In this document: one piece after another, positions 9,817 to 22,633 of the stretch | How positions within the stretch are numbered: the first letter of the stretch is position 1 | Layout of the letters: each line of letters opens with the position of its first letter | Made by a program: the position numbers and the translations under genes | Assembly: GCF_036785885.1 (NCBI RefSeq) | Contig: NC_092312.1 | Location: forward strand, 12,542,001-12,606,000 | Direction: 5' to 3' | Length of the DNA stretch: 64,000 nucleotides | Source: Coffea arabica | Lineage: Eukaryota > Streptophyta > Magnoliopsida > Gentianales > Rubiaceae | Notes under the pieces: model-generated | Databases searched by the model: none | Told to the model about the DNA's origin: nothing | Seen by the model: the letters and a program-made list of their open reading frames with translations, nothing else

Positions 9817-12480
9817 ACCTTAACAATATGATCAAGTGAGGATGAATCAGGAACAAGATGGAATCAATAATTATTGGCTCGTCTTGATCGATCTAGCTGA
9901 AGCAAAAACTTATTCGGGAAAATGCCCAAAGGGTTGTGGCAAAACACCTGCCTTCACAAATTTACATCAGAATGAATCTTTTGCAAGGCCCATGGGGGTT
10001 GGGGGGGCACAATACCGAATTGAAATTGAAATTAGGAAATTCTAATTTAACAAAATGAACAAGAAAATGGACTAAAATTTGTGATTCTTCAAAGCTAGGG
10101 GCCTATATATGAGGACGTTCGCTCTGTTTGTTTAACTAATTTCCACACAACACTTGTTACACTCCCGTCAAATTTTGGCGACTACCGAAATTTGTGGTCA
10201 ATCACAGATATTAGATGAGATTAACAAGCAAGTAATTTACTAATTTTACCGTTGCCCAGTACCACAAAGCGGTTGATTTGACCATTCTTGGGATCTGCAG
10301 CCGTAAACTTGCCAAGGCTGGCTTGACTAGGCGGGGGTTGCATAGGCTTGGATACATTATAGCCAAAATGCATTTTGACTCACGGCAAATGGAGTGACGA
10401 CACACATAAATGATAAATCCCCCAGCTTGAAAAAAGGCGTTTATCCATTCCCACATCAAGAACGTGGCAAACTATTCTTCTAGATGAAAAGCATTAACCA
10501 TTGACAAGAACACATTTTTCTCCAACAAATATGATTTTATCAATTTTATTTTTGGATAGGAGTTTATTTGGATGATTTATTTGAGATAATTACTGTGAGA
10601 CTTTTTGTGATGTGATATATGTGAGATAAAGAGGTGATTGGAATTTATGAATCAGATTATTTTATTTGAAATCATCTCAATCCAAACAAATCCAGTTAAA
10701 TGATTATTTTGGCTATTTCTTAGTCTATAAAATACAAATAGTCATAATACATAATGTTATAACTACGAATAATTTACGATTTAAGGAATACTTACAAGTT
10801 TGATTTAAAAAAAAATATGAACTAAGCAAATTACGTATATTCAAAAAATTTTATATTCATGCCAATTTAAATCTTCTTTGCCTACGTTATATCATTTAGC
10901 CGTAATCATCTTATTAATCTTACATGAACGACATCTGAATAAATTATGATATATGTATCATTGCCCTTTGAATTCAGTACAAAAGATACGCCATCATCTT
11001 TGCATAAATTTTACAATTTTTCAATAAAAAAATGAAGAATTATGCATAAGTACATGACACACCAAAAAGTTGATTGTATGAAAAGTAATAAAGAATCTGG
11101 GGTTTATAAGCTTAATCTTGGACTCAAGAACTTGGGAAAAATTTAAACTTTTGAAAATGGTAAAATTGTAAAAGTATTGATAAAACAAAGTGTACAAGTG
11201 TATGCGGTAATATAATATACTACTATTATTAGTTTTGTCATATTTGATGACTATTTCTTTGCAGAACGTACTATTATTTGTCTAATGAAAAATTCTTTCT
11301 AATTGTGGGCACCAAACACCCCCTAGTATAACGATATACGCATTACCGATATCAAACTCGATGGAGAAAGACGAATAAAAATGGGGATTATGGACAACGA
11401 TGCGCGGCTTACGTGAGGCATGGTGTGGTTTTGCCATAATGTTTGATTTAGAGAGCAGATTTGAGGGACAAAAGAAGTAGAGCATGACGAAACCAGATCC
11501 AGGAGTTAGTAAAATGGTTTACTAATGGCGGGTTGAAGACCGAAGAAGAAAACAAGAAAGAAATGGCGGGATGCTGGAGGAAGGAAGCATTCCCGGATAT
11601 GGAAGAAACAGAGAGAGATTGAGATGGAGATGGAGATGGACGATGGACGATGGAAGAGTGAGTTTTGACTCATTATAAATGGTTGGATATTCGTTGACCT
11701 TTGCAGAGGTAGTTTTGGCAGCTTGAGAGATATTGCTCCAACTGAAAAATTATTCTCGGACGATACCACCAGCCATATCTCTAACTACATAAGGCGCGGA
11801 AGGCTTTGCTACAGTGATTCCGCTGGTTATTTTGTAATTTGAGCGTTGATTTTGTCTTCATTTGTCTTTGTAGGTGTGATGGAAGGCATTGTGGGGTCAT
11901 CTCTGTTTCATGCTTGTCGCCCACAGGTTCTAAATTTTGGTCGCCTGATTCCAATTTGACCCTTTTACACTGGTTTCGTTGTTGTTTCTCGGCAGATTTT
12001 GGCCTTTTCCGTCTTTTTATTGCAAGTACTGGTTGGCCCGTTGCCTGCTGCACATGCCTGCCCAGATTTCTTGGACCTCTCACGGTTTTTGTGAAATCTT
12101 TTATGGTCTGCCGTATTATGTTGGTTCATTGTGTTTGGATTTCAGAAACAAAAAAAATGCGACTGTATCCATCCATAGCTACTATATCCGTCGATATATA
12201 AAAAAAAAAAAAAAATTATGATAGGCAAACAAATCACCAACTTTGACTGCCAAATTACTCTTTACAAGTTTCTCGCAACTTTTGCTATCATAAAATTAAT
12301 TAGAACCAATAATCAAATCATAATTAGACAAAACATAAATATACCGTAAACAAAAAAAATACCAAAAAATTGCAAAACAATTACTTACTCTACCAATAGA
12401 AAAACATATCAAAATCATAATCATTCAAAATAATACAAAATATGACAAATCCATACTACATTACAAAAATTATATTAAAA
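9817..12480. other. Intergenic region
   Basis: Apart from the MITE-like repeat at 10559-10693 no gene could be supported. Short frames around 11500-12200 have no recognisable domain. A poly-A run lies at about 12199-12214. Confidence 0.4.
10559..10693. repeat. MITE-like element, GATTTGTTTGGAT family
   Basis: Ends read GAGTTTATTTGGATGATTTA and, inverted, ATCATCTCAATCCAAACAAA. The interior has TTTTTGTGATGTGATATATG, shared with the copies at 2911 and 29832. About 135 bp, noncoding. Confidence 0.6.
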
Positions 12481-14443
12481 ATCATGATTTGGCTGTTCGA
12501 TTTGTGCTTCTTTGTCCTGTGGTCCAATATGTAGCCGTCAACGTCCTCTGCTCTCAATCTGTGCCCGTGAAGGTGTGAAGCTCCAGTTACAAGTTATAAA
12601 TCAATTGTCCGGCTTTGTTCTATTAAATCACCCTTGCTCCCTGCTTTGTTCGATTAAATCAAGCCCTCTTCATTATTAAATTAAAGCTATTGCGTCGCTT
12701 TGTTCCATTACATCAACCTCTCTTGATTATTAAATTAAAATTACTCAATTATTAAATTAAAGCTATTGTGTTTTTAGATTGAGTAGCATAGCATAAATGT
12801 GCTCAACCTCTCTCGATTATTAAATTTGAACTACGCAATTATTAAATTAAAGCTATGGTGTTTTGAGATGAGATTTAGATAAGATTGATAAAATTTGTTA
12901 GCTATTGTTAGCTATAAGATTGAATGTCATAACATATATGTGCTTAATACAAAATGATAATTAGTTGTCTACCTTATTAAATCCATTAAATTAAACTCGC
13001 TCGATTATTAAATTAAAGCTACTCATCAGATCTTACGTGGTTCTTTTCTGTTACTTTCATATTACGTGGCGCAATTCTCCTTTGACTCTGTCAAATTTTG
13101 CCTTACGTGTTGCATGCTTACAGATTACACCTTGCAGATTGCACTGGGTCAAATTTCATCTTACGTGCTTACAGCTTACGCATTACAGCTATATTTGGTT
13201 CGTTCGGTGATTATAGATATGCTTGCTTCGTTTGATTCTTTTATCATAGTGGACTTGCAATCATTACGTAGATTTAATGCATGCATGTGCTTGCTTTTAC
13301 CAAAGCACAGGCTCTTTATATAGTTAAGCACTCTATGTGCTATATTTACATTAGCTTTTCCACCGTCAGTTTCTTTGCTTAGACTTTCTCTTTTGTCCGG
13401 CGTCTTTCTATTAAGCCTCCATCTTGTGCCAGCTTTTGGTGATTTTTGTTTCCAGTTTCCTCCTTCTGGCTCACTTCAATCAGGTGCTGCCTATTTTCCT
13501 TTACTGTATTTCTCCACTTTTGCGCCTAATATAGCTGTTTATTACATTGTTCGTTCGGTGAACTTTTTGCTCTTTCACTGTGTTTGCTTATTTTTGTTTC
13601 GTATGCTTCAAGTTATGCTTTTATCATTTTCTTTTCCCCATCATTTCCATCTCTTTGTTGCAAGCTTTTAGTTTGCATGGACTCTGACTTTTCTTATGTT
13701 AGCTACTTCCATGTTATATTTATCTTTTCTGTGATCTTATCGGTTTATTCCATGCAGCTCAGCTCAACCATCCTATTCGAAGCTTATTGTTCAGGTAAAG
13801 CAATCTCTCCTTTACTTATTTGTTCCTCATCTGCTTAGTGCTTAGTCTGTTCTACTTCGTTGTGTTTTATCTTCTATGTTTGTTATCGTTTTGCTTATTA
13901 AATGGAAATCATCTCTTTCATTCACGCTTGTTTTGTCTGCTTCAAGAAACTTTAGATGATTTGTGATTGTTATTGTTGAATGTCATGGATAACAGAATTT
14001 TCTTAATTTTAGCTACAATTGCATATGGGTCGGAAACGTAAATTTCCTCAGAAGATGAATATCGTTTAGAAAAAAGCCGTCGTGATCGTGCAAGATAATC
14101 TTGCCAACTCCAAAGCTGCTAGAGACCTCATCCTCCATCAAGCGCAATCTTGAGGCAGATTTCTCTGAAAGCACAAAGCATCAAAAACTAAACTAGATAA
14201 TTTACATTCCAGTTGGATGTAAAACAAAAAATTGTACTTTTTGTTTACGAATCACAGCAGCTTTCTAGAATTTTGTTCTGTACAAATAACAACTAACTTT
14301 TGTATTAAGCTGCAATTCCCAATGATCATGTATATATAAAAAATGCATGGTTTCGACTTTCCTGTTTATAATCCATCTCTTACACAAACATCTTCTTTAC
14401 AAAAAAATCATCAGTTAACACTCAACAACAAGATAATATGGGC
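12481..14443. other. Probable body of a Helitron; degenerate repeats
   Basis: No supported gene. Words such as CGATTATTAAATTAAAGCTA recur several times between 12640 and 13020. A strong Helitron 3' terminus follows at 14475, so some of this stretch is likely its interior. I could not locate the matching 5' TC end. A short frame near 14025 (MGRKRKFPQKMNIV) is too short to call. Confidence 0.35.
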
Positions 14444-14475
14444 ACCCCGCGACACCCGCGGGGTCCAACACCTAG
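14444..14475 (+). mobile_element. Helitron 3' terminus
   Basis: A perfect 8-bp GC-rich stem, ACCCCGCG/CGCGGGGT, with a 5-nt loop (14444-14464), is followed by seven bases and CTAG at 14472-14475, then a T. Subterminal hairpin plus CTRR plus host T is the diagnostic 3' end of Helitron rolling-circle transposons. The 5' end lies to the left but was not found. Confidence 0.65.
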
Positions 14476-14699
14476 TCTTATACTAAACCTGTAAATTTGG
14501 TGTAAGAATTCCAGTGTATTCGCCGAGATAACCTCAATCATATGCTAGTATTAGATGACAACTTAATGACTCCAATTTTTGTTTTTTCTTTGAGTCAAAT
14601 TTCTCTTGTTAGCTTTGCACACACATCAAATGTATTAATACTAGTGTAATTATAAAATATGAGCCACTTTTTGACGAAATATTATTTCTATTTACCAAA

Positions 14700-14708
<9 letters not shown>

Positions 14709-14730
<22 letters not shown>

Positions 14731-14733
14731 TAT
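14709..14733. repeat. (TA)n microsatellite
   Basis: Perfect TA run preceded by an A-rich tract. Confidence 0.9.
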
Positions 14734-15084
14734 AACTAGGGAGTACGGGGAACCCATTTCGTGGGGCATTTGGCTAATTTGACCCATATCTTAGCGGCCA
14801 ACCATTTTTTAATTCTTATTCGTTCCATATATCAATAGGTACCTGATCATTAGGTGCCGACTAGAAGAGGGTCGGATTAGCGGGTACCTGCCGTACCTCT
14901 CTCATCATTTAAATTTTTTAAAAAATGATTTATAATAATTTAGTTTTATATTTTACATATTCATCTAAGATTCAATATAGATTTTACTCAAAAAATCTCA
15001 TATCAAGAACAAACTTGCAAGAAAATACAAGAAAAAGAAAAAAAGAATCCAAAACTAATAAAAATTGTTATAAGCATTGCCCAT

Positions 15085-15086
<2 letters not shown>

Positions 15087-15111
<25 letters not shown>
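15087..15111. repeat. (TA)n microsatellite
   Basis: Perfect TA run in AT-rich noncoding DNA. Confidence 0.9.
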
Positions 15112-15116
<5 letters not shown>

Positions 15117-15882
15117 TCATTCTGCATCAATTAAATTATTCTTAAAAAATAAGATCATGACCTCTATAAAATGAATCTTGTAAACAAATTATATGCGCTC
15201 ATATTTGGAGCGTAATTTGCTCAAAAAAAAAATACTTCATTTGCTTTAAAAATAATATTTTGCATATATAAATAAAAATAAAAAATAAAAAATATGCTGG
15301 ACAAATCGGATACCCGCAGATTTTTATCACCTTGCCCTTTCCCCCCTTCTCAATTCCCACATCTTGTCTAATGAAAAACAAAAATTGATGGAGTTATGAA
15401 ATTACGAACACAAACAGTGTGCTTTTAACACAAATTATGCAATGAATATCAACTAGTTCCAAATTGAATTCGCATTGGTATTCACCGTAGCATTAAAATA
15501 CAAATCAAACTATTCTATGTCAATTCGAACTAAATTAATTGCAGGTCATTTAGAATGGTATCTCGATTAATCAAATCAAAGAGAGGTAGATCATTGTACT
15601 CTAATTCCATCAAGCAAAAATCCATCAAACTCGAAGTAGTAAAGATAAAGATTTAAAATCAGGCAAACCATCTCAAGCTCCCTAGATAATAGAAATCAAA
15701 CTAACTTTAAATTCTATAAAAAAATGTAAAATAAAAAAAAAAAAGGACCGACGCATCGGGCTTGTTTGTGTCCCCATAAACTCCTTGAGGGACTTTAATT
15801 TGTGACTTAATCCCAACATAAACTCCCGGCCCCATTGCCAATAAAACAGCTTCATTAGGCCCCATTTTTAGTAATCCAACAT

Positions 15883-15900
15883 TGGGCTCGACCCGGCCCA
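15883..15900 (+). promoter_or_regulatory. Paired site II (TGGGCY) elements
   Basis: TGGGCT at 15883-15888 and GGCCCA (TGGGCC on the other strand) at 15895-15900, about 350 bp before the OPA3-like start. Site II elements bind TCP factors and are typical of plant promoters for mitochondrial and ribosomal proteins. Role here is inferred. Confidence 0.4.
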
Positions 15901-16253
15901 TCAATCGGCGAGAAGTCAGCCAATCCCCCAACGAATCGGAACATACGCACACGAGCAGACACGCACATAGCGAAAAAAGAAATGCCAAAAAAAAAAAAAA
16001 AAACTGAAAAGCCATTAATTGAATATTCAGTTGAAAGTTCTCCTTCTTTCTTGCTTCCACTGACCTTCGATTTGCTGCTCGCGTTTGTCTTCTTCACCAA
16101 GAAATTGAGCTCTATATCTTACTTGATCAACGCCCATTTTGGTCACGAATCAATAGGGTACTATATTTACATTTTCTGCTTATAAATTTTTCACTGTGTC
16201 CAAGAATTCAAGAGGTTGTATCTGAAATTGGGTTGTGATACAAATTACCAGTA

Positions 16254-19200
16254 ATGGTATTGCCCTTGTTGAAGCTAGGGACGCTTGCTGTAAAAACTCT
16301 GAGCAAACCTATAGCTAGTAGACTCAAGGTTCAGGCCGGAAGGCATCCCAAGTTCCGTAATTTCATCGTCGGCATCGCCCAGGTAACTTCATTACTTTAC
16401 CATTTTTTGAGAAGTTATTCGGGTTTTTATGCGTTTGTTCAAGAACCCGGTGTTTATGAACCCAAATATGGATATTATTGATACGTGCGATTTAAAGGAG
16501 AGATTGGAATACAAGGTGGATTTTAAAATTTTTGAAATGTTATCTATTGCATATATTCGATCATAGGAAATTGAGGAAGATGCAGATTGGGACAGAAAGA
16601 TAGCACAAAAGTCTTCGCCTTTGTTGTTTCTTTTCTGGTCTAGATTAATTTAAGTTTTAGAATTGCAGGAGGGCTTATATTCATTTTTTGAACTTTGCTA
16701 GTGACAAATCGGAAATGCAGAAATGTAAAATACTGCCAATAACAAGCTTGAAGACTTACATTGATGATTTATTGTAAATTTGTAATAGGGAAATCAAGAT
16801 AGCGTAGACTATTATGCAATCATGGATCAAGCAATTCAATTTCCGGGTGAGAAATGAGTACAACTTGATATGTTTGCTCACAAGTTACATCTTGCTTAAA
16901 TGACAGCCGTAGCATTTGAAAGATTTTCTTGCAATTTTATGCTTTCACTTAACCTTGGCTAAGAAATTTGCAATCTTTGCTGCAGAATTTTGATAGTTAT
17001 TTGACAACAACTAAATTTCTTTCCTCGTTCTTTTTCTTGGGCACCTTGAATCAGTCATCTTTGGTTCTTTTTCATCACTGCTTTGCTTGTATAGTTCTTG
17101 ACTGAATTAGGCAAGGTTTTCAGATGTGTAAGCCGGTATGTTCTTCTAGAATTGTGTGATAATATCTTTGGCTTTTGTGTAGGTCTCGATAAATTCAGGT
17201 AAGGCTTTCAAATGCACATGCTGATCAATTCTTCTTCCCAACCTCCCACCCCCCAAAAGAAAAAGTTGTCTTTATGTTTGGTTCTGGTGCATTCTTCATT
17301 AATTTCAGATTCTCAGCTTTCTCGTTCTTCGCCTCTGCTTCAGCAATTGTAGAACTTTGTTTTCTTTTTCTACTCACATTAATTTTTGAATGCAGGGAAA
17401 CCATAGGATAACAACACAAATGCAAAGACGCATATATGGTCATGCAACTGATGTTGAAATTCGACCTTTGAATGAGGAGAAAGCTGTTCAAGCGGCTGTA
17501 GACCTTCTGGGGGAAGTTTTTGTCTTCTCGGTAGGTTGTATCTAACTTCAATATTATTTTGCTGCTGGAATAGCTTGTATAAGATTGCTCATATTAGTGA
17601 AGGAAAAATTTTTTTCCCCACTTGTTAAGGAGTAGAAGAGTTTGATCCTATCTTTGATTTTGCCACACTATTCTTACCCTTCATGTTAATGTTGCACCAA
17701 AGTGTTCTTGTCACTTAGGAGGCAGTATGAGGCCCAGGAAACATGCCTTCTTCAAAACTTTACTGTTCTTTAAATGTATTCAGTATTAACTAAATCAATA
17801 TTGAAAAATTTCCTGATTTCTTATCTTGCTAGAATATAAAGCCAATATTTCTTTCCATGTTTTGCATTCTTCCCACTTAGCATGAATCACAATTCATGCC
17901 AATTGATATCAAAATCTCATTTTGTATTTTTGCTCCTCGGCTCAGAAGTTACGTGAAGTCCCAGGTTCTCGTCATTTGCAACTTATTGCATATTCATTGG
18001 ATAGCCAGGAAAATATCTGCAAAGGCCCTGGTCCACCCTTTGTTCTTCTGCGAGTTTTTTTCATTTCATTAGTGGTAGGGAGAGAATGAGATAATAGATT
18101 CCAGATTTGCTGTATCTTGCCTCCTTATGAGATAATGGACTGAGTACCTCTTTTTGTTGTGGCAAAGTGCGAGGATTGGTATTATCCCTCCATTTTCTTG
18201 ATTTATTGATTGACCACCTTTGTCATGCTCTAGTTTGCTCTTTCAAGTAGACATGATACAGCAGCTGTCAATGGTCTGAGATTTTGTCCTGCGTAGGGTT
18301 ATTACTTATTACGAGTGAAAAGAATCTTCTTTTCGTGCATATCCTGATGCATGGAAGGATAGATTTGTTGGAAAATGTTATATACGTTTTAGAAAGAAAA
18401 TAATAACCCTACTTTGATGGGCATTTTACCCCTTATATGCCTAATCATGATTAGGTTGCTGTAGCTGCTCTGATATTTGAGGTGCAAAGAAGTGCTCGGT
18501 CAGAAGCTAAGAAGGAGGAGCTTCGTAGGCAGGAAATGGAGGTATATAATGTTAAAGAATTCTTTGCTTCCCCCCATCCCTTTTTTGGCATTCAAGTTTT
18601 GTGATGAGTAGCATCTAACTATCTAAGTACTTTCTTTCGGTAGTTTATTTTTCCAGAACTTGAATAACATGTTAATGCATTGCTCAGAACATCTTTCCCT
18701 TGTATTGCTAGTATGCCTGCATCCACAATTGCTGATGCATGAAGTTCTGGGGATTATGTAAAGTGCATTTCCCAGCCAAATTAGTTTGTGTAGCGCTAAA
18801 ATATTTGGTTCCATGACTTGGGATGTTAGATGATAGCTTCCGTTGTGTCTCATCCCTTATCTATAGGTGACCTATTTTGCTATGCTATCTGAGCACAAAA
18901 TTGCAAGCCCTTTTGAGTTACACATTCATCTCGATCAAAAGCACGGGCATATTTTTCATTCTTAGGAGCTCCTGAGTTAGAGTTCTACTTTCCTTATTTT
19001 CTATTCTTTTTACGAACACCTTTATCCTGTTTTGGCTTCAAAGCATCTTCTGGATTGCTAAAATAATTGGTTTATTCAATTAGGCGAGTATACATATATG
19101 CTGCAGGATTGTGATTGTTACTGCCAGCTTGACATTCACTTAATGTATGGCAATAACGTGGTAGCTATATATGCATAAACTGATGTTCTGGGCTTGATAG

Positions 19201-19648
19201 TTAAGTAGGCATGTCATTTTTCAGAATTTCAGCGGCTTAAATCCTCTTCATTGCGGAGAATATAATTCTAGTTGTATCTATATGGTTTTAGTTAAATCTG
19301 GATGCTTTAGAGGAAACAAAGCATGCTTCCTTTTGCCAACATTAATTATGAAGATTAAGGGCTATTAGATGCTATCTTTGTCTTACACCGTGTGGCCTGT
19401 GCTTTGAGTAGTTACCATAAACAAAACTCAAAGCCATTGTTCAAGCTTCTCAAAATGTACTGAGCTTTTGGGTCTGTCATGGTTTTCAGGTACTGAGGCA
19501 ACGAGACGATGAGTTGGCAAGAGAGGTAGAGCTTCTTAAGAGTAAGTTGCAGGAGCTTGACCAGCTAGCCCAGAAACGTGGACTTTCTGGTGTTTTTGGC
19601 TTTAGACATGCTCATGGAGAGGAAAGCAAGTCGGCGGCAGCAAATTGA
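16254..19648 (+). CDS. OPA3-like mitochondrial protein
   Basis: Four exons: 16254-16382, 17396-17530, 18455-18541 and 19490-19648. All borders are GT/AG and all joins fall between codons, giving 169 residues. The N-terminus MVLPLLKLGTLAVKTLSKPI, followed by HPKFRNFIVGIAQ and NHRITTQMQRRIYG, is the OPA3 signature. The middle exon gives VAVALIFEVQRSARSEAKKE. The last exon is a heptad-like coiled coil (ELAREVELLKSKLQELDQLA). OPA3 proteins associate with mitochondrial membranes; the human member is linked to optic atrophy and 3-methylglutaconic aciduria, and the plant role is not well defined. Length and exon pattern look complete and intact. Site II promoter elements upstream fit a mitochondrial role. 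Confidence 0.92.
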
Positions 19649-21754
19649 TTTCTTCATGTTAATCTGATATTGAATAATGCATTTATTTCTGATTCATAAC
19701 GATAATTGGGCCTGCTCAGTTTAGACTTTTGACCTTCATTGGCTCCCGAGCATACAGTTTTGCTGATTACTTGTTTCATTTGTAAATACACTCGCTGAAA
19801 CAGAGGACTGATCTGTATTGAGTATTAAACAAGGAATTCATCATTGCAGCTGATAAGGATCTGCAGCAGTGATAAAGAGATATTGTCAGGCAGTCAGGAA
19901 AGGAGAAGAGAGACCCTAATTATAAAATTTCTGAACTTGGCTCCAAATACTCTTCTTGGTCTCCGTTTTGTCTGCTTTTGATTATCAATTCTTCATAGTG
20001 GATCCTAAATATGCATCTCCATATTGCGTAGCTGCTGAAAATTGACTACTTTTTTCCTTGGTGCTCTTTTTCTTTACTCGCCGTCATAGTGATGCTAAAT
20101 AAAATGGTGGGTACAGAATTTTCTTGTTGCATTTTATTTTATGAAAAGCCTCGCATTTAGCAGCAGGAGAAACGAGTCCAGAAACCACAGATGCTTCTTA
20201 TCTTCAAAAGGCATCACACAATGCATATCTAATTGCTCATGGCATCAAGGACTAGCAATCAGGAATCTTAGAAGATGGTAGTGGGTTCTGCCCTTTATGC
20301 CTTTCTTGCCCGGGTCGTCTTCTCTTTTCACATCTAATAAAAAGGCTTTTCAAAGGGCGGACCTACCATCTTCCTCAACATCCAGGCCTGGTTAGGATCT
20401 GCAACGCATTGCGTCCATCCGGACCACATCTCTAGCAGTGGTTGGGCATACAGAGAATTTTCCAAGAGAATCATTTTTTTAGTTTAATGCGGCTACCTTT
20501 GTTTAAAGGAGCAGTTGTTTGCCAAAATGTTAATGTTCGGTTGGGAAATAACCTCAAGAGTTAAAAAAGTTTTGGATTCAAATCTCATACTTGTGAGCTT
20601 AGTCTAATATTATTGTAATTCGACCATATGGCTTGTGTGCGTGTGTGCGCGTGCGTGTGTATATATATATATATATATAACTTGTAATTTGGTGCTGGCA
20701 ATTTTACATTATCGCCGTGTTAGTGGAGGATTGATGTTCTTTCTTTTTTTTTTAAAAAAAAAAAATAGTACAAGAGGTAAGATGTTTAGTCACTATCTTT
20801 GTAGCATCTCTGTTAAATAGGAAATTTCCGAATAAGAATTGATGAGAGGAATGTTGAAGTTGATTTTCTTCCTTTTGCTAAATAAAATACGTCAGTGACT
20901 AACGAATAATAACTCAAAGCATAGAATTCTGCTATTAGGTGACAAAAAACTACTTATGTTAAAAGGGAACGTGTTGCAAGAAATATTTGATAGTTTTGTA
21001 AGAAAATACCAATTTATTCAAAGTTATTAACACCTTGGAATGTTAATTGAAATTGCCTTTCGTTTGGTATACTTGGCTTGATTCTATAAGAATTTTAATA
21101 ATAATTTGGGATTGAATGAACGAAACAACACCTTGCCAACTAAAACAAGGAGCAAAATTAAACACTACTAACTCTTTAGAATGAGATGCACCAGACAACT
21201 AATTTATTCTGTTGCAGGGCACGTTTAAAATATTAACATCGGAAAGCAAAACCCTTTTATTGACTAAAAAATTTATTGCATAAATATTAACATTTTCTTG
21301 TAAGATAAAACACGTTAGATAGTCTAACGTATATATATATAAAAAAAAAAACTTATTGCATAAGGGATTTTAGATATTCGTGCATTTATGGCTCATGCCA
21401 TCGTTTAACAAGTACTTACTCAATAAATATCTTAACGATCTAATTTAAATTTTACCCCAAAAAAAAAAAGCTAATTTAAAACTTTTCTTGCATCGATAAT
21501 GCATAAAATTTTGAAAAATATTTTAATAACTGTTAATGTATACACGAGTGAGCGAGCGTAGATACATGATACATGACAAGTAACTTAATTTTAAATTTGG
21601 CATTCAGTTTCGTATAGATTCCTTCTACGCCTAAGTTGATATGCAAAAATTTTTCCCTCAAATTAAGCTCACAAGTCGTGAGTCACAACTACAAGTCAAC
21701 AGAAAGTAAAATGCACAAAAAAAATATTAATATTTGGTAATTTCCCTCGACTGC
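19649..21754. other. 3' UTR of the OPA3-like gene and intergenic DNA
   Basis: Starts with the 3' UTR and continues into AT-rich spacer with a short (TG/TA) run at 20635-20676. No coding region was recognised on either strand. Confidence 0.5.
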
Positions 21755-21828
21755 CACGTGCTTTTCCGGTGGGGTGGGCCCTGCAAAGTGACCGGTTAAG
21801 TCTATACCATAACTGAGAAGCATATAAA
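21755..21828 (+). promoter_or_regulatory. VOZ promoter elements: G-box, site II, TATA
   Basis: CACGTG at 21755-21760, TGGGCC at 21775-21780 and TATAAA at 21823-21828 lie in the expected order and spacing for a plant core promoter. A likely 5' UTR intron follows (AAGCAG/GT near 21940 to an AG just before 22592) ahead of the ATG at 22634. The G-box suggests control by bZIP or bHLH (for example light-signalling) factors; this is inference. Confidence 0.5.
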
Positions 21829-22633
21829 GAAAACCCACATACATAGACTTCCGCACATATTTATTTCGAAGTCGCGCAAAAGGAACCCCCAATTCTGTAT
21901 TGTCTGAATACTTTCACAGCGATCTTCTCTTCAAAGCAGGTTTTAAAAAGCACCCCATTCTCCATCCCTCTTTCTCTCTTTTTTTTTTTTTTTCCTGCTT
22001 TTTTGGTTTATCTGTTCTTGGTAATAATTCTTATTCACAGGACTTTCACTCTTTTTTCCTTGTCTTGATCCCCTCTTTTTTTTCTTATCTATTTTTGTAG
22101 CAACTCCTCCTGATTTTTCATCTGACGACCGCGATTGGAAGTTAATTTAGGTTTATTTTTGTGCGAATTGCAGTTCATAAACCTCTTCCCCTTTGTGGGT
22201 TTCGTTGTTGTGGCTTTTGGTAGATGTGTGATATGTTGCATTTTTTTTTTGGGTTTAATTTTTTTTTTTTTTAGTACAAAGATTAGTGGATATTAGTCTC
22301 AATCATGGGTTTCTTTATTTGGACTGTGAAATTCAACTGTAAAGATTGCGGGTTTTTGTTGGTTTTCAGCTTTGTGGGTAATTTGGGAGAATATTGAAAA
22401 AGTTTTTGTTTAATTTTACCATGATTACTATACTATTTTAGGTTTGTGTAATCTGTAAAAGCTTGCAAGTTTTATTTTTCCTTGATGAATTCTGAGTCCA
22501 GTGGTGGTGTTTTAAGGGTTTTAGGAGCGCATTGCAGCTCGGTTGTATCTTTATAGTTGTTCTGACATAGTTCTTTTGGGTGGTTTTGAAGGTGATAGTT
22601 GAGATACCAAGTGCTATATATTGATTACTTGGA

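Noticed and set aside
11781-12201. Opposed frames of 100 and 120 codons
   Set aside because: Frames overlap on both strands, neither has a recognisable domain, and codon composition looks random.
12481-14475. Complete Helitron with defined 5' end
   Set aside because: Several TC candidates exist but none has a convincing 5' terminal motif; only the 3' end is called.
14738-14775. CTAGGGAGTACGGGGAACCC next to a TA run as another Helitron end
   Set aside because: The supposed hairpin arms do not pair well, so the diagnostic stem is missing.
15707-16100. Minus-strand frames of 81-117 codons before OPA3
   Set aside because: They run through poly-T tracts and promoter motifs; low complexity.
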